Shown piece by piece: positions 22,421 to 34,186 of a stretch of 64,000 nt of DNA (its first letter is position 1; the number at the start of each line of letters is the position of its first letter). Below the pieces are notes generated by a model. That model searched no databases and was not told the origin of the DNA. It was given only the letters and a program-made list of their open reading frames with translations. Origin of the DNA: Tilletia caries (taxonomy: Eukaryota > Basidiomycota > Exobasidiomycetes > Tilletiales > Tilletiaceae); NCBI GenBank assembly GCA_032718865.1, contig JALUTQ010000027.1:620001-684000 (forward strand). Reading direction: 5' to 3'. Position numbers and translations under genes: made by a program.

Positions 22421-22510
22421 TCCTTGTTCGTCTAGTGGCTAAGATATGTCGCTCTCATCTTCTGATGTGGAGTGACCCGACAAGACCCGGGTTCGATTCC
22501 CGGACAGGGA
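22421..22510 (+). tRNA. tRNA-Glu (anticodon CTC) with a 19-nt intron
   Basis: Acceptor stem TCCTTGT pairs with ACAGGGA. D stem GTCT/AGAT, anticodon stem TGTCG/CGACA, T arm CCGGG-TTCGATT-CCCGG. The loop starts CTCTCA, so positions 34-36 are CTC (Glu). An intron of about 19 nt (22457-22475) sits at the usual place after base 37. A T-run follows six bases downstream as pol III terminator. The last 17 bp (22494-22510) are the sequence repeated at every junction of the tandem array that begins here. Confidence 0.92.
22494..22510 (+). other. Attachment-site core at the tRNA (attL-like)
   Basis: CGATTCCCGGACAGGGA, part of the T arm plus acceptor stem of the tRNA-Glu gene. The same 17 bp recur at 24968-24984, 28035-28051, 31103-31119, 34170-34186 and 36648-36664, one per unit boundary, always followed by AAGA and a T-run. 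By analogy with prokaryotic integrative elements, these are crossover sites for the tyrosine recombinase. Confidence 0.75.
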
Positions 22511-22779
22511 AGATCTTTTTACTGGGTTTTCCTCAATTTTCTGTCATTATTTCCGCTTTTTTTCCCCCTTCGATTCCAGGGCCATCCCATCCCGCACAGG
22601 CCAAGAAACCCTTCTACATATTTACCACCACGCACCGGTTCAATTTACTCGTCGACGATCGGTGGAAGGTTGACTCTCTTGTGATGGCGCCACGTGGTAA
22701 TCCCACGTGGACTGTGCTCAGTGTTTCGAAGTATCCTTGAGTCTTGAAGGACCAGATTTTTTTTAAAACATCCTGCAGA

Positions 22780-23150
22780 TTTCATCATACTATAGTCTAT
22801 AGTAGTAGTATAATACTTAAATTCTTCCTTCTCAAACGCAATCCAGGCAAAGACAATATACTATGGTAGTGCTATGCTAGTGCTATAGTAATAGCATATG
22901 CATACTTTACTCTATAGTGCTACCATATACTATCGTAGCAGTATAGTATAATTGGCAGGAAGTATAGTATACTGATGAGCATATGTATACTATGGTGCTA
23001 ATTTATACTATCGTAGGAGTATAGTATAATTTTCAGGGAGTATAGTATACTATGGGTATACTATAGTACTTTGAGACGACGTGCTCGGGGTCTCGGACCA
23101 AAATTGGTGCTATAGTATACTGTATACTATAACCTCCGCCAGATTTTTGA
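22780..23150. repeat. TATAGTATAC-word block of unit 1
   Basis: About 370 bp of AT-rich sequence made of overlapping palindromic words (TATAGTATAC, GTATACTATAGTAC, GTAGTGCTATAG). It ends just past the 3' end of the recombinase gene. Copies are in every unit (25257-25627, 28320-28700, 31390-31760, 34450-34830, 36920-37310). A diverged copy of the same block lies at 52020-52500 inside an LTR. Confidence 0.8.
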
Positions 23151-24855
23151 AATAGTATACAGTATGTTTTTCCAAAAAGCCGCCGCCATAATCGCCCACG
23201 GGTGACTGCCCACGGGCTTACGAATTGAGCCCAGCAGGGTCACGGTGATCCGTTCCTCGTCGTTGAGTTCCGAGCTAGTCCAATTTTTCTGCCCCCCTGC
23301 CGCCGATTGACGTCCAATCGCCAGGGCGTACTCCTTGAGTACCCGCTCAGTCGTGTCTGCACCCGGCTGTCCGGCTATGGCTGCCTGAACGGCCTCTTTG
23401 AGCGCGGGGCTCGAGTCGATGAGGTTCCGTTCTGCAGCTGCCATGGCTGACTTGCTTGTGCCGGCGGCAGAAGCTGTGGCGCGCCAGGTCGAAGCTTGAG
23501 CTGTGGGAGTTGCCGCGGACCCATCCCTCGCGTTCGCCAGGTCAATGGCCTGGAAGTCACTTTGGTACGTGGTTGAGGCGAGGTTTGAGTACCGGGAGTG
23601 GCCCATTAGGTTCCGCAGCTGATGAGCTTGAAGTACCGTGGCCCAGAACGTCGCGAATCCGCGCCGGAACATGACGGAGGTGACCGTGGGCCATCCAAGG
23701 GCCTTGGACAAGCTGCCGAGGAAGAACTGTGTCTGATTCTCCGTCATCGGCGCCATCTCGAGAGCGAGCCAGGGAGCAAGTGCGCTGCTGTCGAGCGAGG
23801 TGCGCCGAATCGTGGTGCCGGGTTGCTTCTTCTTTCGTTTCTCTTATCGCTGCTCGGCGGTGAGGGTCTTGTCAACTGCCTTCTTCTCTCGGTTGAGCAT
23901 TGCCAGCACGGGCGCGTTCGCAGCCTCCGGGGCTGCCAAATTGATGCGCACGCGACCACCCTCCGCCTTTGAAATCAACGCTTTCGCCTTCTTGACGTCA
24001 AAGCAATCGTTCACCTGGTCCGCATCCAAGACGCCGAGCAGCTGACCCCACACCACCATCAGCAAGGGAAGGTCCTCATGCTCTCGGCCTCGAGTCTTGA
24101 GTGAGGGAACAAAGGCCCTGGTGGCAATGGTGGCGTTGCCTTGCTGTCCTTTCCGCTCGAGCCAGGTTGCCGGTTGCCCACATCTCGAACGTGGGTCCCT
24201 CGTCGTCCCATCCTGAAAGCCACAGCTCTACGTCGCCCCAGCGCCAGAAACGATCTGTAGTGCAATGTAATCCATACTCAGCTTCAGATTCCATAGGCAA
24301 TCAGATGCCCCTCATACTCACCGTCGTGCTTCGTTTTGACGAGGTCGCCGATCCTGACGCCCATGGTGAACTGCGCAAGAAAGAAGATCGTCTTTGCCAT
24401 ACGGACGACAAACCCGCCAGTCGTCGACTGCCGAGGATCTGTTGTGAAAAGCAAGATCTAAAGGGAATGAATGTGATGAGGCGATGAGAAGAGGACGATA
24501 CAAGATGAGATTTATGGAGAGACTCACCCGTTGGAGATCCTCGTAGCTTATGGTAGTCCTGACTCCCCGAACGTTGGGAAGGATGTTTCCGCGCCCAAGG
24601 ACTTCGATGTACCGGCGAAGCTGCTGCCGTACATTCGTTGTCTTAACGTCCAGGCGAAAATCTATTTGCAGCATCGTCACCAGTTTTTCCATCACGCTCA
24701 TCGCGGTGGTGACCGTTAGAGGCTGGTCGGACTTTGCTGGCATTTCCTTCAGTTCCGCCTGAAAGAGATCGTCAGACGCCCCGGCGCTGTTGATCCCGAG
24801 GGTGAAAAAGGAATTTGGGAGTGGCGCGCCCCACGACTGGGCGCGGGAAGTGCAT
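23127..24855 (-). pseudogene. Crypton-like tyrosine recombinase, unit 1
   Basis: Exons read on the minus strand: an N-terminal exon from MHFPRPVV (24855) through TISYEDLQR, donor GTGAGT; ILLFTTDPRQ to LVKTKHD; then RFWRWGDVELWLSGW onward. Catalytic parts: GVRIGDLV (Arg I), FRRGFATFW and LRNLMGHSRYS (box II), and TTYQ with the Tyr nucleophile 11 residues after the His. The HxxR histidine is replaced (VMFR). Compared with the second copy at 40.4-42.7 kb, three lesions stand out: an extra A in the run near 24807, a 7-bp tandem duplication (GGCAACC) after the EMWAT segment, and an in-frame TAA after TAEQR. The N-terminal core-binding domain of the second copy is absent. Unless unseen introns remove them, the gene is dead. 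Confidence 0.75.
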
Positions 24856-25603
24856 GTTTCTGCCCACTGATGGCAGCGAATTCGACGGCTGCGGGGGGTG
24901 GTGCGGGCTCTTTATTGTATTAGTCAGCAGAATTTAGCCCCCCATTGTCGGCGCAATGATGAATGAACGATTCCCGGACAGGGAAGAGTTTTTTGCTGGT
25001 TTTTTCCTCAAATTTTTCTGTCATTATTTCCGCTTTTTTTCCCCCTTCGATTCCAGGGCCATCCCATCCCGCACAGGCCAAGAAACCCTTCTACATATTT
25101 ACCACCACGCACCGGTTCAATTTACTCGTCGACGATCGGTGGAAGGTTGACTCTCTTGTGATGGCGCCACGTGGTAATCCCACGTGGACTGTGCTCAGTG
25201 TTTCGAAGTATCCTTGAGTCTTGAAGGACCAGATTTTTTTTAAAACATCCTGCAGATTTCATCATACTATAGTCTATAGTAGTAGTATAATACTTAAATT
25301 CTTCCTTCTCAAACGCAATCCAGGCAAAGACAATATACTATGGTAGTGCTATGCTAGTGCTATAGTAATAGCATATGCATACTATACTCTATAGTGCTAC
25401 CATATACTATCGTAGCAGTATAGTATAATTGGCAGGAAGTATAGTATACTGATGAGCATATGTATACTATGGTGCTAATTTATACTATCGTAGGAGTATA
25501 GTATAGTTTTCAGGGAGTATAGTATACTATGGGTATACTATAGTACTTTGAGACGACGTGCTCGGGGTCTCGGACCAAAATTGGTGCTATAGTATACTGT
25601 ATA

Positions 25604-27922
25604 CTATAACCTCCGCCAGATTTTGAAATAGTATACAGTATGTTTTCCAAAAAAAGCCGCCGCCATAATCGCCCACGGGTGACTGCCCACGGGCTTACGA
25701 ATTGAGCCCAGCAGGGTCACGGTGATCCGTTCCTCGTCGTTGAGTTCCGAGCTAGTCCAATTTTTCTGCCCCCCTGCCGCCGATTGACGTCCAATCGCCA
25801 GGGCGTACTCCTTGAGTACCCGCTCAGTCGTGTCTGCACCCGGCTGTCCGGCTATGGCTGCCTGAACGGCCTCTTTGAGCGCGGGGCTCGAGTCGATGAG
25901 GTTCCGTTCTGCAGCTGCCATGGCTGACTTGCTTGTGCCGGCGGCAGAAGCTGTGGCGCGCCAGGTCGAAGCTTGAGCTGTGGGAGTTGCCGCGGACCCA
26001 TCCCTCGCGTTCGCCAGGTCAATGGCCTGGAAGTCACTTTGGTACGTGGTTGAGGCGAGGTTTGAGTACCGGGAGTGGCCCATTAGGTTCCGCAGCTGAT
26101 GAGCTTGAAGTACCGTGGCCCAGAACGTCGCGAATCCGCGCCGGAACATGACGGAGGTGACCGTGGGCCATCCAAGGGCCTTGGACAAGCTGCCGAGGAA
26201 GGACTGTGTCTGATTCTCCGTCATCGGCGCCATCTCGAGAGCGAGCCAGGGAGCAAGTGCGCTGCTGTCGAGCGAGGTGCGCCGAATCGTGGTGCCGGGT
26301 TGCTTCTTCTTTCGTTTCTCTTATCGCTGCTCGGCGGTGAGGGTCTTGTCAACTGCCTTCTTCTCTCGGTTGAGCATTGCCAGCACGGGCGCGTTCGCAG
26401 CCTCCGGGGCTGCCAAATTGATGCGCACGCGACCACCCTCCGCCTTTGAAATCAACGCTTTCGCCTTCTTGACGTCAAAGCAATCGTTCACCTGGTCCGC
26501 ATCCAAGACGCCGAGCAGCTGACCCCACACCACCATCAGCAAGGGAAGGTCCTCATGCTCTCGGCCTCGAGTCTTGAGTGAGGGAACAAAGGCCCTGGTG
26601 GCGATGGTGGCGTTGCCTTGCTGTCCTTTCCGCTCGAACCAGGTTGCCGGTTGCCCACATCTCGAACGTGGGTCCCTCGTCGTCCCATCCTGAAAGCCAC
26701 AGCTCTACGTCGCCCCAGCGCCAGAAACGATCTGTAGTGCAATGTAATCCATACTCAGCTTCAGATTCCATAGGCAATCAGATGCCCCTCATACTCACCG
26801 TCGTGCTTCGTTTTGACGAGGTCGCCGATCCTGACGCCCATGGTGAACTGCGCAAGAAAGAAGATCGTCTTTGCCATACGGACGACAAACCCGCCAGTCG
26901 TCGACTGCCGAGGATCTGTTGTGAAAAGCAAGATCTAAAGGGAATGAATGTGATGAGGCGATGAGAAGAGGACGATACAAGATGAGATTTATGGAGAGAC
27001 TCACCCGTTGGAGATCCTCGTAGCTTATGGTAGTCCTGACTCCCCGAACGTTGGGAAGGATGTTTCCGCGCCCAAGGACTTCGATGTACCGGCGAAGCTG
27101 CTGCCGTACATTCGTTGTCTTAACGTCCAGGCGAAAATCTATTTGCAGCATTGTACTAGATGAACTAGCAGTGAGCAGCAAAGTGCAACAAGTGAAGAGT
27201 GAATGAATGACGAGGAAGAAAGGACTAAGTACAAGGGATGAGCTCGGGAAGGGAAAAGATAAGGTGGCCACATGGACCCTGTCCAGCACATCCCCACCGT
27301 CAAAAGACGACTGTCCCGAGTCGTGGGTGAGGAAAGAACTGCAGCCAGTGTGAGCCAACGGGAGAAGGAAAGAGTTGGACCGAACGGAATTCTGGAGGCG
27401 TCAAGACGGGGTCGATTGTCGAAGAAGAAGAGGGAGTAGAGTGTGGATGGTCGAGCGGGCAAAGGTGAGAAAAAGTGTGTGAGAAAAGTGAGCTGTGAGA
27501 GGGCAGCGAGGGAAAGGAAATGTGTGATGGCTGTGTAGGGCTGTGGGTTTCTTGCCTGCGTCGTTCGCTCAGCAAGAGAGATCTACTCTCATCACCATGT
27601 ACTAGATGAACTAGCAGTGAGCAGCAAAGTGCAACAAGTGAAGAGTGAATGAATGACGAGGAAGAAAGGACTAAGTACAAGGGATGAGCTCGGGAAGGGA
27701 AAAAGATAAGGTGGCCACATGGACCCTGTCCAGCACAAGCATCGTCACCAGTTTTTCCATCACGCTCATCGCGGTGGTGACCGTTAGAGGCTGGTCGGAC
27801 TTTGCTGGCATTTCCTTCAGTTCCGCCTGAAAGAGATCGTCAGACGCCCCGGCGCTGTTGATCCCGAGGGTGAAAAGGAATTTGGGAGTGGCGCGCCCCA
27901 CGACTGGGCGCGGGAAGTGCAT
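25604..27922 (-). pseudogene. Crypton-like tyrosine recombinase, unit 2, split by a TRIM
   Basis: Same gene as in unit 1. The poly-T frameshift near the N-terminus is absent here (KFLFTLGINS reads through), but the 7-bp duplication and the TAA are present. The TRIM at 27152-27737 lies between VTML and QIDFRL of the N-terminal exon. The end reads FKIWRRL before a stop. Confidence 0.75.
27152..27737 (-). mobile_element. TRIM (miniature LTR retrotransposon), unit 2
   Basis: Two 139-140-bp direct repeats (27152-27290 and 27598-27737) start TGTACTAG and end CAGCACA (TG...CA). They enclose about 307 bp with no gag or pol. A 5-bp duplication AGCAT flanks it (27147-27151, 27738-27742). On the minus strand the interior begins TGGTGATGAGAG beside the LTR, like a tRNA primer-binding site, and ends GACGGTGGGGA, a polypurine tract, so the element reads leftward. 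The two LTRs differ only by one A in a run, so the insertion is young. Confidence 0.88.
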
Positions 27923-28601
27923 GTTTCTGCCCACTGATGGCAGCGAATTCGACGGCTGCGGGGGGTGGTGCGGGCTCTTTATTGTATTAGTCAGCAGAAT
28001 TTAGCCCCCCATTGTCGGCGCAATGATGAATGAACGATTCCCGGACAGGGAAGAGTTTTTTGCTGGTTTTTTCCTCAAATTTTTCTGTCATTATTTCCGC
28101 TTTTTTTCCCCCTTCGATTCCAGGGCCATCCCATCCCGCACAGGCCAAGAAACCCTTCTACATATTTACCACCACGCACCGGTTCAATTTACTCGTCGAC
28201 GATCGGTGGAAGGTTGACTCTCTTGTGATGGCGCCACGTGGTAATCCCACGTGGACTGTGCTCAGTGTTTCGAAGTATCCTTGAGTCTTGAAGGACCAGA
28301 TTTTTAAAACATCCTGCAGATTTCATCATACTATAGTCTATAGTAGTAGTATAATACTTAAATTCTTCCTTCTCAAACGCAATCCAGGCAAAGACAATAT
28401 ACTATGGTAGTGCTATGCTAGTGCTATAGTAATAGCATATGCATACTTTACTCTATAGTGCTACCATATACTATCGTAGCAGTATAGTATAATTGGCAGG
28501 AAGTATAGTATACTGATGAGCATATGTATACTATGGTGCTAATTTATACTATCGTAGGAGTATAGTATAATTTTCAGGGAGTATAGTATACTATGGGTAT
28601 A

Positions 28602-30990
28602 CTATAGTACTTTGAGACGACGTGCTCGGGGTCTCGGACCAAAAATTGGTGCTATAGTATACTGTATACTATAACCTCCGCCAGATTTTTGAAATAGTAT
28701 ACAGTATGTTTTTCCAAAAAAAGCCGCCGCCATAATCGCCCACGGGTGACTGCCCACGGGCTTACGAATTGAGCCCAGCAGGGTCACGGTGATCCGTTCC
28801 TCGTCGTTGAGTTCCGAGCTAGTCCAATTTTTCTGCCCCCCTGCCGCCGATTGACGTCCAATCGCCAGGGCGTACTCCTTGAGTACCCGCTCAGTCGTGT
28901 CTGCACCCGGCTGTCCGGCTATGGCTGCCTGAACGGCCTCTTTGAGCGCGGGGCTCGAGTCGATGAGGTTCCGTTCTGCAGCTGCCATGGCTGACTTGCT
29001 TGTGCCGGCGGCAGAAGCTGTGGCGCGCCAGGTCGAAGCTTGAGCTGTGGGAGTTGCCGCGGACCCATCCCTCGCGTTCGCCAGGTCAATGGCCTGGAAG
29101 TCACTTTGGTACGTGGTTGAGGCGAGGTTTGAGTACCGGGAGTGGCCCATTAGGTTCCGCAGCTGATGAGCTTGAAGTACCGTGGCCCAGGACGTCACGA
29201 ATCCGCGCCGGAACATGACGGAGGTGACCGTGGGCCATCCAAGGGCCTTGGACAAGCTGCCGAGGAAGGACTGTGTCTGATTCTCCGTCATCGGCGCCAT
29301 CTCGAGAGCGAGCCAGGGAGCAAGTGCGCTGCTGTCGAGCGAGGTGCGCCGAATCGTGGTGCCGGGTTGCTTCTTCTTTCGTTTCTCTTATCGCTGCTCG
29401 GCGGTGAGGGTCTTGTCAACTGCCTTCTTCTCTCGGTTGAGCATTGCCAGCACGGGCGCGTTCGCAGCCTCCGGGGCTGCCAAATTGATGCGCACGCGAC
29501 CACCCTCCGCCTTTGAAATCAACGCTTTCGCCTTCTTGACGTCAAAGCAATCGTTCACCTGGTCCGCATCCAAGACGCCGAGCAGCTGACCCCACACCAC
29601 CATCAGCAAGGGAAGGTCCTCATGCTCTCGGCCTCGAGTCTTGAGTGAGGGAACAAAGGCCCTGGTGGCGATGGTGGCGTTGCCTTGCTGTCCTTTCCGC
29701 TCGAACCAGGTTGCCGGTTGCCCACATCTCGAACGTGGGTCCCTCGTCGTCCCATCCTGAAAGCCACAGCTCTACGTCGCCCCAGCGCCAGAAACGATCT
29801 GTAGTGCAATGTAATCCATACTCAGCTTCAGATTCCATAGGCAATCAGATGCCCCTCATACTCACCGTCGTGCTTCGTTTTGACGAGGTCGCCGATCCTG
29901 ACGCCCATGGTGAACTGCGCAAGAAAGAAGATCGTCTTTGCCATACGGACGACAAACCCGCCAGTCGTCGACTGCCGAGGATCTGTTGTGAAAAGCAAGA
30001 TCTAAAGGGAATGAATGTGATGAGGCGATGAGAAGAGGACGATACAAGATGAGATTTATGGAGAGACTCACCCGTTGGAGATCCTCGTAGCTTATGGTAG
30101 TCCTGACTCCCCGAACGTTGGGAAGGATGTTTCCGCGCCCAAGGACTTCGATGTACCGGCGAAGCTGCTGCCGTACATTCGTTGTCTTAACGTCCAGGCG
30201 AAAATCTATTTGCAGCATTGTACTAGATGAACTAGCAGTGAGCAGCAAAGTGCAACAAGTGAAGAGTGAATGAATGACGAGGAAGAAAGGACTAAGTACA
30301 AGGGATGAGCTCGGGAAGGGAAAAAGATAAGGTGGCCACATGGACCCTGTCCAGCACATCCCCACCGTCAAAAGACGACTGTCCCGAGTCGTGGGTGAGG
30401 AAAGAACTGCAGCCAGTGTGAGCCAACGGGAGAAGGAAAGAGTTGGACCGAACGGAATTCTGGAGGCGTCAAGACGGGGTCGATTGTCGAAGAAGAAGAG
30501 GGAGTAGAGTGTGGATGGTCGAGCGGGCAAAGGTGAGAAAAAGTGTGTGAGAAAAAGTGAGCTGTGAGAGGGCAGCGAGGGAAAGGAAATGTGTGATGGC
30601 TGTGTAGGGCTGTGGGTTTCTTGCCTGCGTCGTTCGCTCAGCAAGAGAGATCTACTCTCATCACCATGTACTAGATGAACTAGCAGTGAGCAGCAAAGTG
30701 CAACAAGTGAAGAGTGAATGAATGACGAGGAAGAAAGGACTAAGTACAAGGGATGAGCTCGGGAAGGGAAAAGATAAGGTGGCCACATGGACCCTGTCCA
30801 GCACAAGCATCGTCACCAGTTTTTCCATCACGCTCATCGCGGTGGTGACCGTTAGAGGCTGGTCGGACTTTGCTGGCATTTCCTTCAGTTCCGCCTGAAA
30901 GAGATCGTCAGACGCCCCGGCGCTGTTGATCCCGAGGGTGAAAAGGAATTTGGGAGTGGCGCGCCCCACGACTGGGCGCGGGAAGTGCAT
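28602..30990 (-). pseudogene. Crypton-like tyrosine recombinase, unit 3, split by a TRIM
   Basis: As unit 2, with the TRIM at 30219-30805. An indel in the A-run near 28720 lengthens the C-terminal frame into the AT-rich block, so the stop lies at 28602. Confidence 0.72.
30219..30805 (-). mobile_element. TRIM, unit 3
   Basis: Same element and same AGCAT duplication (30214-30218, 30806-30810) at the identical position of the unit as in unit 2. Duplicated with the unit rather than inserted again. Confidence 0.88.
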
Positions 30991-31851
30991 GTTTCTGCCC
31001 ACTGATGGCAGCGAATTCGACGGCTGCGGGGGGTGGTGCGGGCTCTTTATTGTATTAGTCAGCAGAATTTAGCCCCCCATTGTCGGCGCAATGATGAATG
31101 AACGATTCCCGGACAGGGAAGAGTTTTTTGCTGGTTTTTTCCTCAAATTTTTCTGTCATTATTTCCGCTTTTTTTCCCCCTTCGATTCCAGGGCCATCCC
31201 ATCCCGCACAGGCCAAGAAACCCTTCTACATATTTACCACCACGCACCGGTTCAATTTACTCGTCGACGATCGGTGGAAGGTTGACTCTCTTGTGATGGC
31301 GCCACGTGGTAATCCCACGTGGACTGTGCTCAGTGTTTCGAAGTATCCTTGAGTCTTGAAGGACCAGATTTTTTTTAAAACATCCTGCAGATTTCATCAT
31401 ACTATAGTCTATAGTAGTAGTATAATACTTAAATTCTTCCTTCTCAAACGCAATCCAGGCAAAGACAATATACTATGGTAGTGCTATGCTAGTGCTATAG
31501 TAATAGCATATGCATACTTTACTCTATAGTGCTACCATATACTATCGTAGCAGTATAGTATAATTGGCAGGAAGTATAGTATACTGATGAGCATATGTAT
31601 ACTATGGTGCTAATTTATACTATCGTAGGAGTATAGTATAATTTTCAGGGAGTATAGTATACTATGGGTATACTATAGTACTTTGAGACGACGTGCTCGG
31701 GGTCTCGGACCAAAATTGGTGCTATAGTATACTGTATACTATAACCTCCGCCAGATTTTGAAATAGTATACAGTATGTTTTCCAAAAAAAGCCGCCGCCA
31801 TAATCGCCCACGGGTGACTGCCCACGGGCTTACGAATTGAGCCCAGCAGGG

Positions 31852-34057
31852 TCACGGTGATCCGTTCCTCGTCGTTGAGTTCCGAGCTAGTCCAATTTTT
31901 CTGCCCCCTGCCGCCGATTGACGTCCAATCGCCAGGGCGTACTCCTTGAGTACCCGCTCAGTCGTGTCTGCACCCGGCTGTCCGGCTATGGCTGCCTGAA
32001 CGGCCTCTTTGAGCGCGGGGCTCGAGTCGATGAGGTTCCGTTCTGCAGCTGCCATGGCTGACTTGCTTGTGCCGGCGGCAGAAGCTGTGGCGCGCCAGGT
32101 CGAAGCTTGAGCTGTGGGAGTTGCCGCGGACCCATCCCTCGCGTTCGCCAGGTCAATGGCCTGGAAGTCACTTTGGTACGTGGTTGAGGCGAGGTTTGAG
32201 TACCGGGAGTGGCCCATTAGGTTCCGCAGCTGATGAGCTTGAAGTACCGTGGCCCAGGACGTCACGAATCCGCGCCGGAACATGACGGAGGTGACCGTGG
32301 GCCATCCAAGGGCCTTGGACAAGCTGCCGAGGAAGGACTGTGTCTGATTCTCCGTCATCGGCGCCATCTCGAGAGCGAGCCAGGGAGCAAGTGCGCTGCT
32401 GTCGAGCGAGGTGCGCCGAATCGTGGTGCCGGGTTGCTTCTTCTTTCGTTTCTCTTATCGCTGCTCGGCGGTGAGGGTCTTGTCAACTGCCTTCTTCTCT
32501 CGGTTGAGCATTGCCAGCACGGGCGCGTTCGCAGCCTCCGGGGCTGCCAAATTGATGCGCACGCGACCACCCTCCGCCTTTGAAATCAACGCTTTCGCCT
32601 TCTTGACGTCAAAGCAATCGTTCACCTGGTCCGCATCCAAGACGCCGAGCAGCTGACCCCACACCACCATCAGCAAGGGAAGGTCCTCATGCTCTCGGCC
32701 TCGAGTCTTGAGTGAGGGAACAAAGGCCCTGGTGGCGATGGTGGCGTTGCCTTGCTGTCCTTTCCGCTCGAACCAGGTTGCCGGTTGCCCACATCTCGAA
32801 CGTGGGTCCCTCGTCGTCCCATCCTGAAAGCCACAGCTCTACGTCGCCCCCAGCGCCAGAAACGATCTGTAGTGCAATGTAATCCATACTCAGCTTCAGA
32901 TTCCATAGGCAATCAGATGCCCCTCATACTCACCGTCGTGCTTCGTTTTGACGAGGTCGCCGATCCTGACGCCCATGGTGAACTGCGCAAGAAAGAAGAT
33001 CGTCTTTGCCATACGGACGACAAACCCGCCAGTCGTCGACTGCCGAGGATCTGTTGTGAAAAGCAAGATCTAAAGGGAATGAATGTGATGAGGCGATGAG
33101 AAGAGGACGATACAAGATGAGATTTATGGAGAGACTCACCCGTTGGAGATCCTCGTAGCTTATGGTAGTCCTGACTCCCCGAACGTTGGGAAGGATGTTT
33201 CCGCGCCCAAGGACTTCGATGTACCGGCGAAGCTGCTGCCGTACATTCGTTGTCTTAACGTCCAGGCGAAAATCTATTTGCAGCATTGTACTAGATGAAC
33301 TAGCAGTGAGCAGCAAAGTGCAACAAGTGAAGAGTGAATGAATGACGAGGAAGAAAGGACTAAGTACAAGGGATGAGCTCGGGAAGGGAAAAAGATAAGG
33401 TGGCCACATGGACCCTGTCCAGCACATCCCCACCGTCAAAAGACGACTGTCCCGAGTCGTGGGTGAGGAAAGAACTGCAGCCAGTGTGAGCCAACGGGAG
33501 AAGGAAAGAGTTGGACCGAACGGAATTCTGGAGGCGTCAAGACGGGGTCGATTGTCGAAGAAGAAGAGGGAGTAGAGTGTGGATGGTCGAGCGGGCAAAG
33601 GTGAGAAAAAGTGTGTGAGAAAAGTGAGCTGTGAGAGGGCAGCGAGGGAAAGGAAATGTGTGATGGCTGTGTAGGGCTGTGGGTTTCTTGCCTGCGTCGT
33701 TCGCTCAGCAAGAGAGATCTACTCTCATCACCATGTACTAGATGAACTAGCAGTGAGCAGCAAAGTGCAACAAGTGAAGAGTGAATGAATGACGAGGAAG
33801 AAAGGACTAAGTACAAGGGATGAGCTCGGGAAGGGAAAAGATAAGGTGGCCACATGGACCCTGTCCAGCACAAGCATCGTCACCAGTTTTTCCATCACGC
33901 TCATCGCGGTGGTGACCGTTAGAGGCTGGTCGGACTTTGCTGGCATTTCCTTCAGTTCCGCCTGAAAGAGATCGTCAGACGCCCCGGCGCTGTTGATCCC
34001 GAGGGTGAAAAGGAATTTGGGAGTGGCGCGCCCCACGACTGGGCGCGGGAAGTGCAT
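31852..34057 (-). pseudogene. Crypton-like tyrosine recombinase, unit 4, split by a TRIM
   Basis: As unit 2, with the TRIM at 33287-33872. The shortened C-run near 31905 shifts the frame after QSAAGG, so the last 40 residues are lost. Catalytic box II and the Tyr are intact. Confidence 0.72.
33287..33872 (-). mobile_element. TRIM, unit 4
   Basis: Same element, same duplication (33282-33286, 33873-33877) and same position as in units 2 and 3. Confidence 0.88.
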
Positions 34058-34186
34058 GTTTCTGCCCACTGATGGCAGCGAATTCGACGGCTGCGGGGGG
34101 TGGTGCGGGCTCTTTATTGTATTAGTCAGCAGAATTTAGCCCCCCATTGTCGGCGCAATGATGAATGAACGATTCCCGGACAGGGA

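Larger units (their letters stand above)
22511..24984 (-). mobile_element. Array unit 1 (2474 bp, no TRIM)
   Basis: Starts directly after the tRNA-Glu gene and ends with the next copy of the 17-bp core. The first bases (AAGATCTTTTTAC) differ slightly from the other units (AAGAGTTTTTTG), as expected if this junction kept the native tRNA flank. Recombinase remnant on the minus strand at 23127-24855. Confidence 0.85.
24985..28051 (-). mobile_element. Array unit 2 (3067 bp, with TRIM)
   Basis: Same layout as unit 1 plus a TRIM at 27152-27737 in the recombinase N-terminal exon. It shares the base variants of unit 5 (GAACGTCGCG) although unit 5 has no TRIM. Confidence 0.85.
28052..31119 (-). mobile_element. 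Array unit 3 (3068 bp, with TRIM)
   Basis: TRIM at 30219-30805. Shares the GGACGTCACG variant with unit 4, so units 3 and 4 are probably the most recent duplicates. Confidence 0.85.
31120..34186 (-). mobile_element. Array unit 4 (3067 bp, with TRIM)
   Basis: TRIM at 33287-33872. A C-run in the recombinase 3' part is one base shorter than in the other units (near 31905), which shifts the C-terminal frame. Confidence 0.85.

Noticed and set aside
23456..24487. Recurrent plus-strand frames in every unit (72, 116, 81, 128 codons)
   Set aside because: All are antisense to the recombinase exons and are repeated only because the unit is repeated.
29862..30806. 314-codon minus-strand open frame in unit 3
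   Set aside because: Runs through both LTRs and the interior of the TRIM and then into the recombinase exon; it is a chance frame created by the insertion, not a retroviral-type gene.
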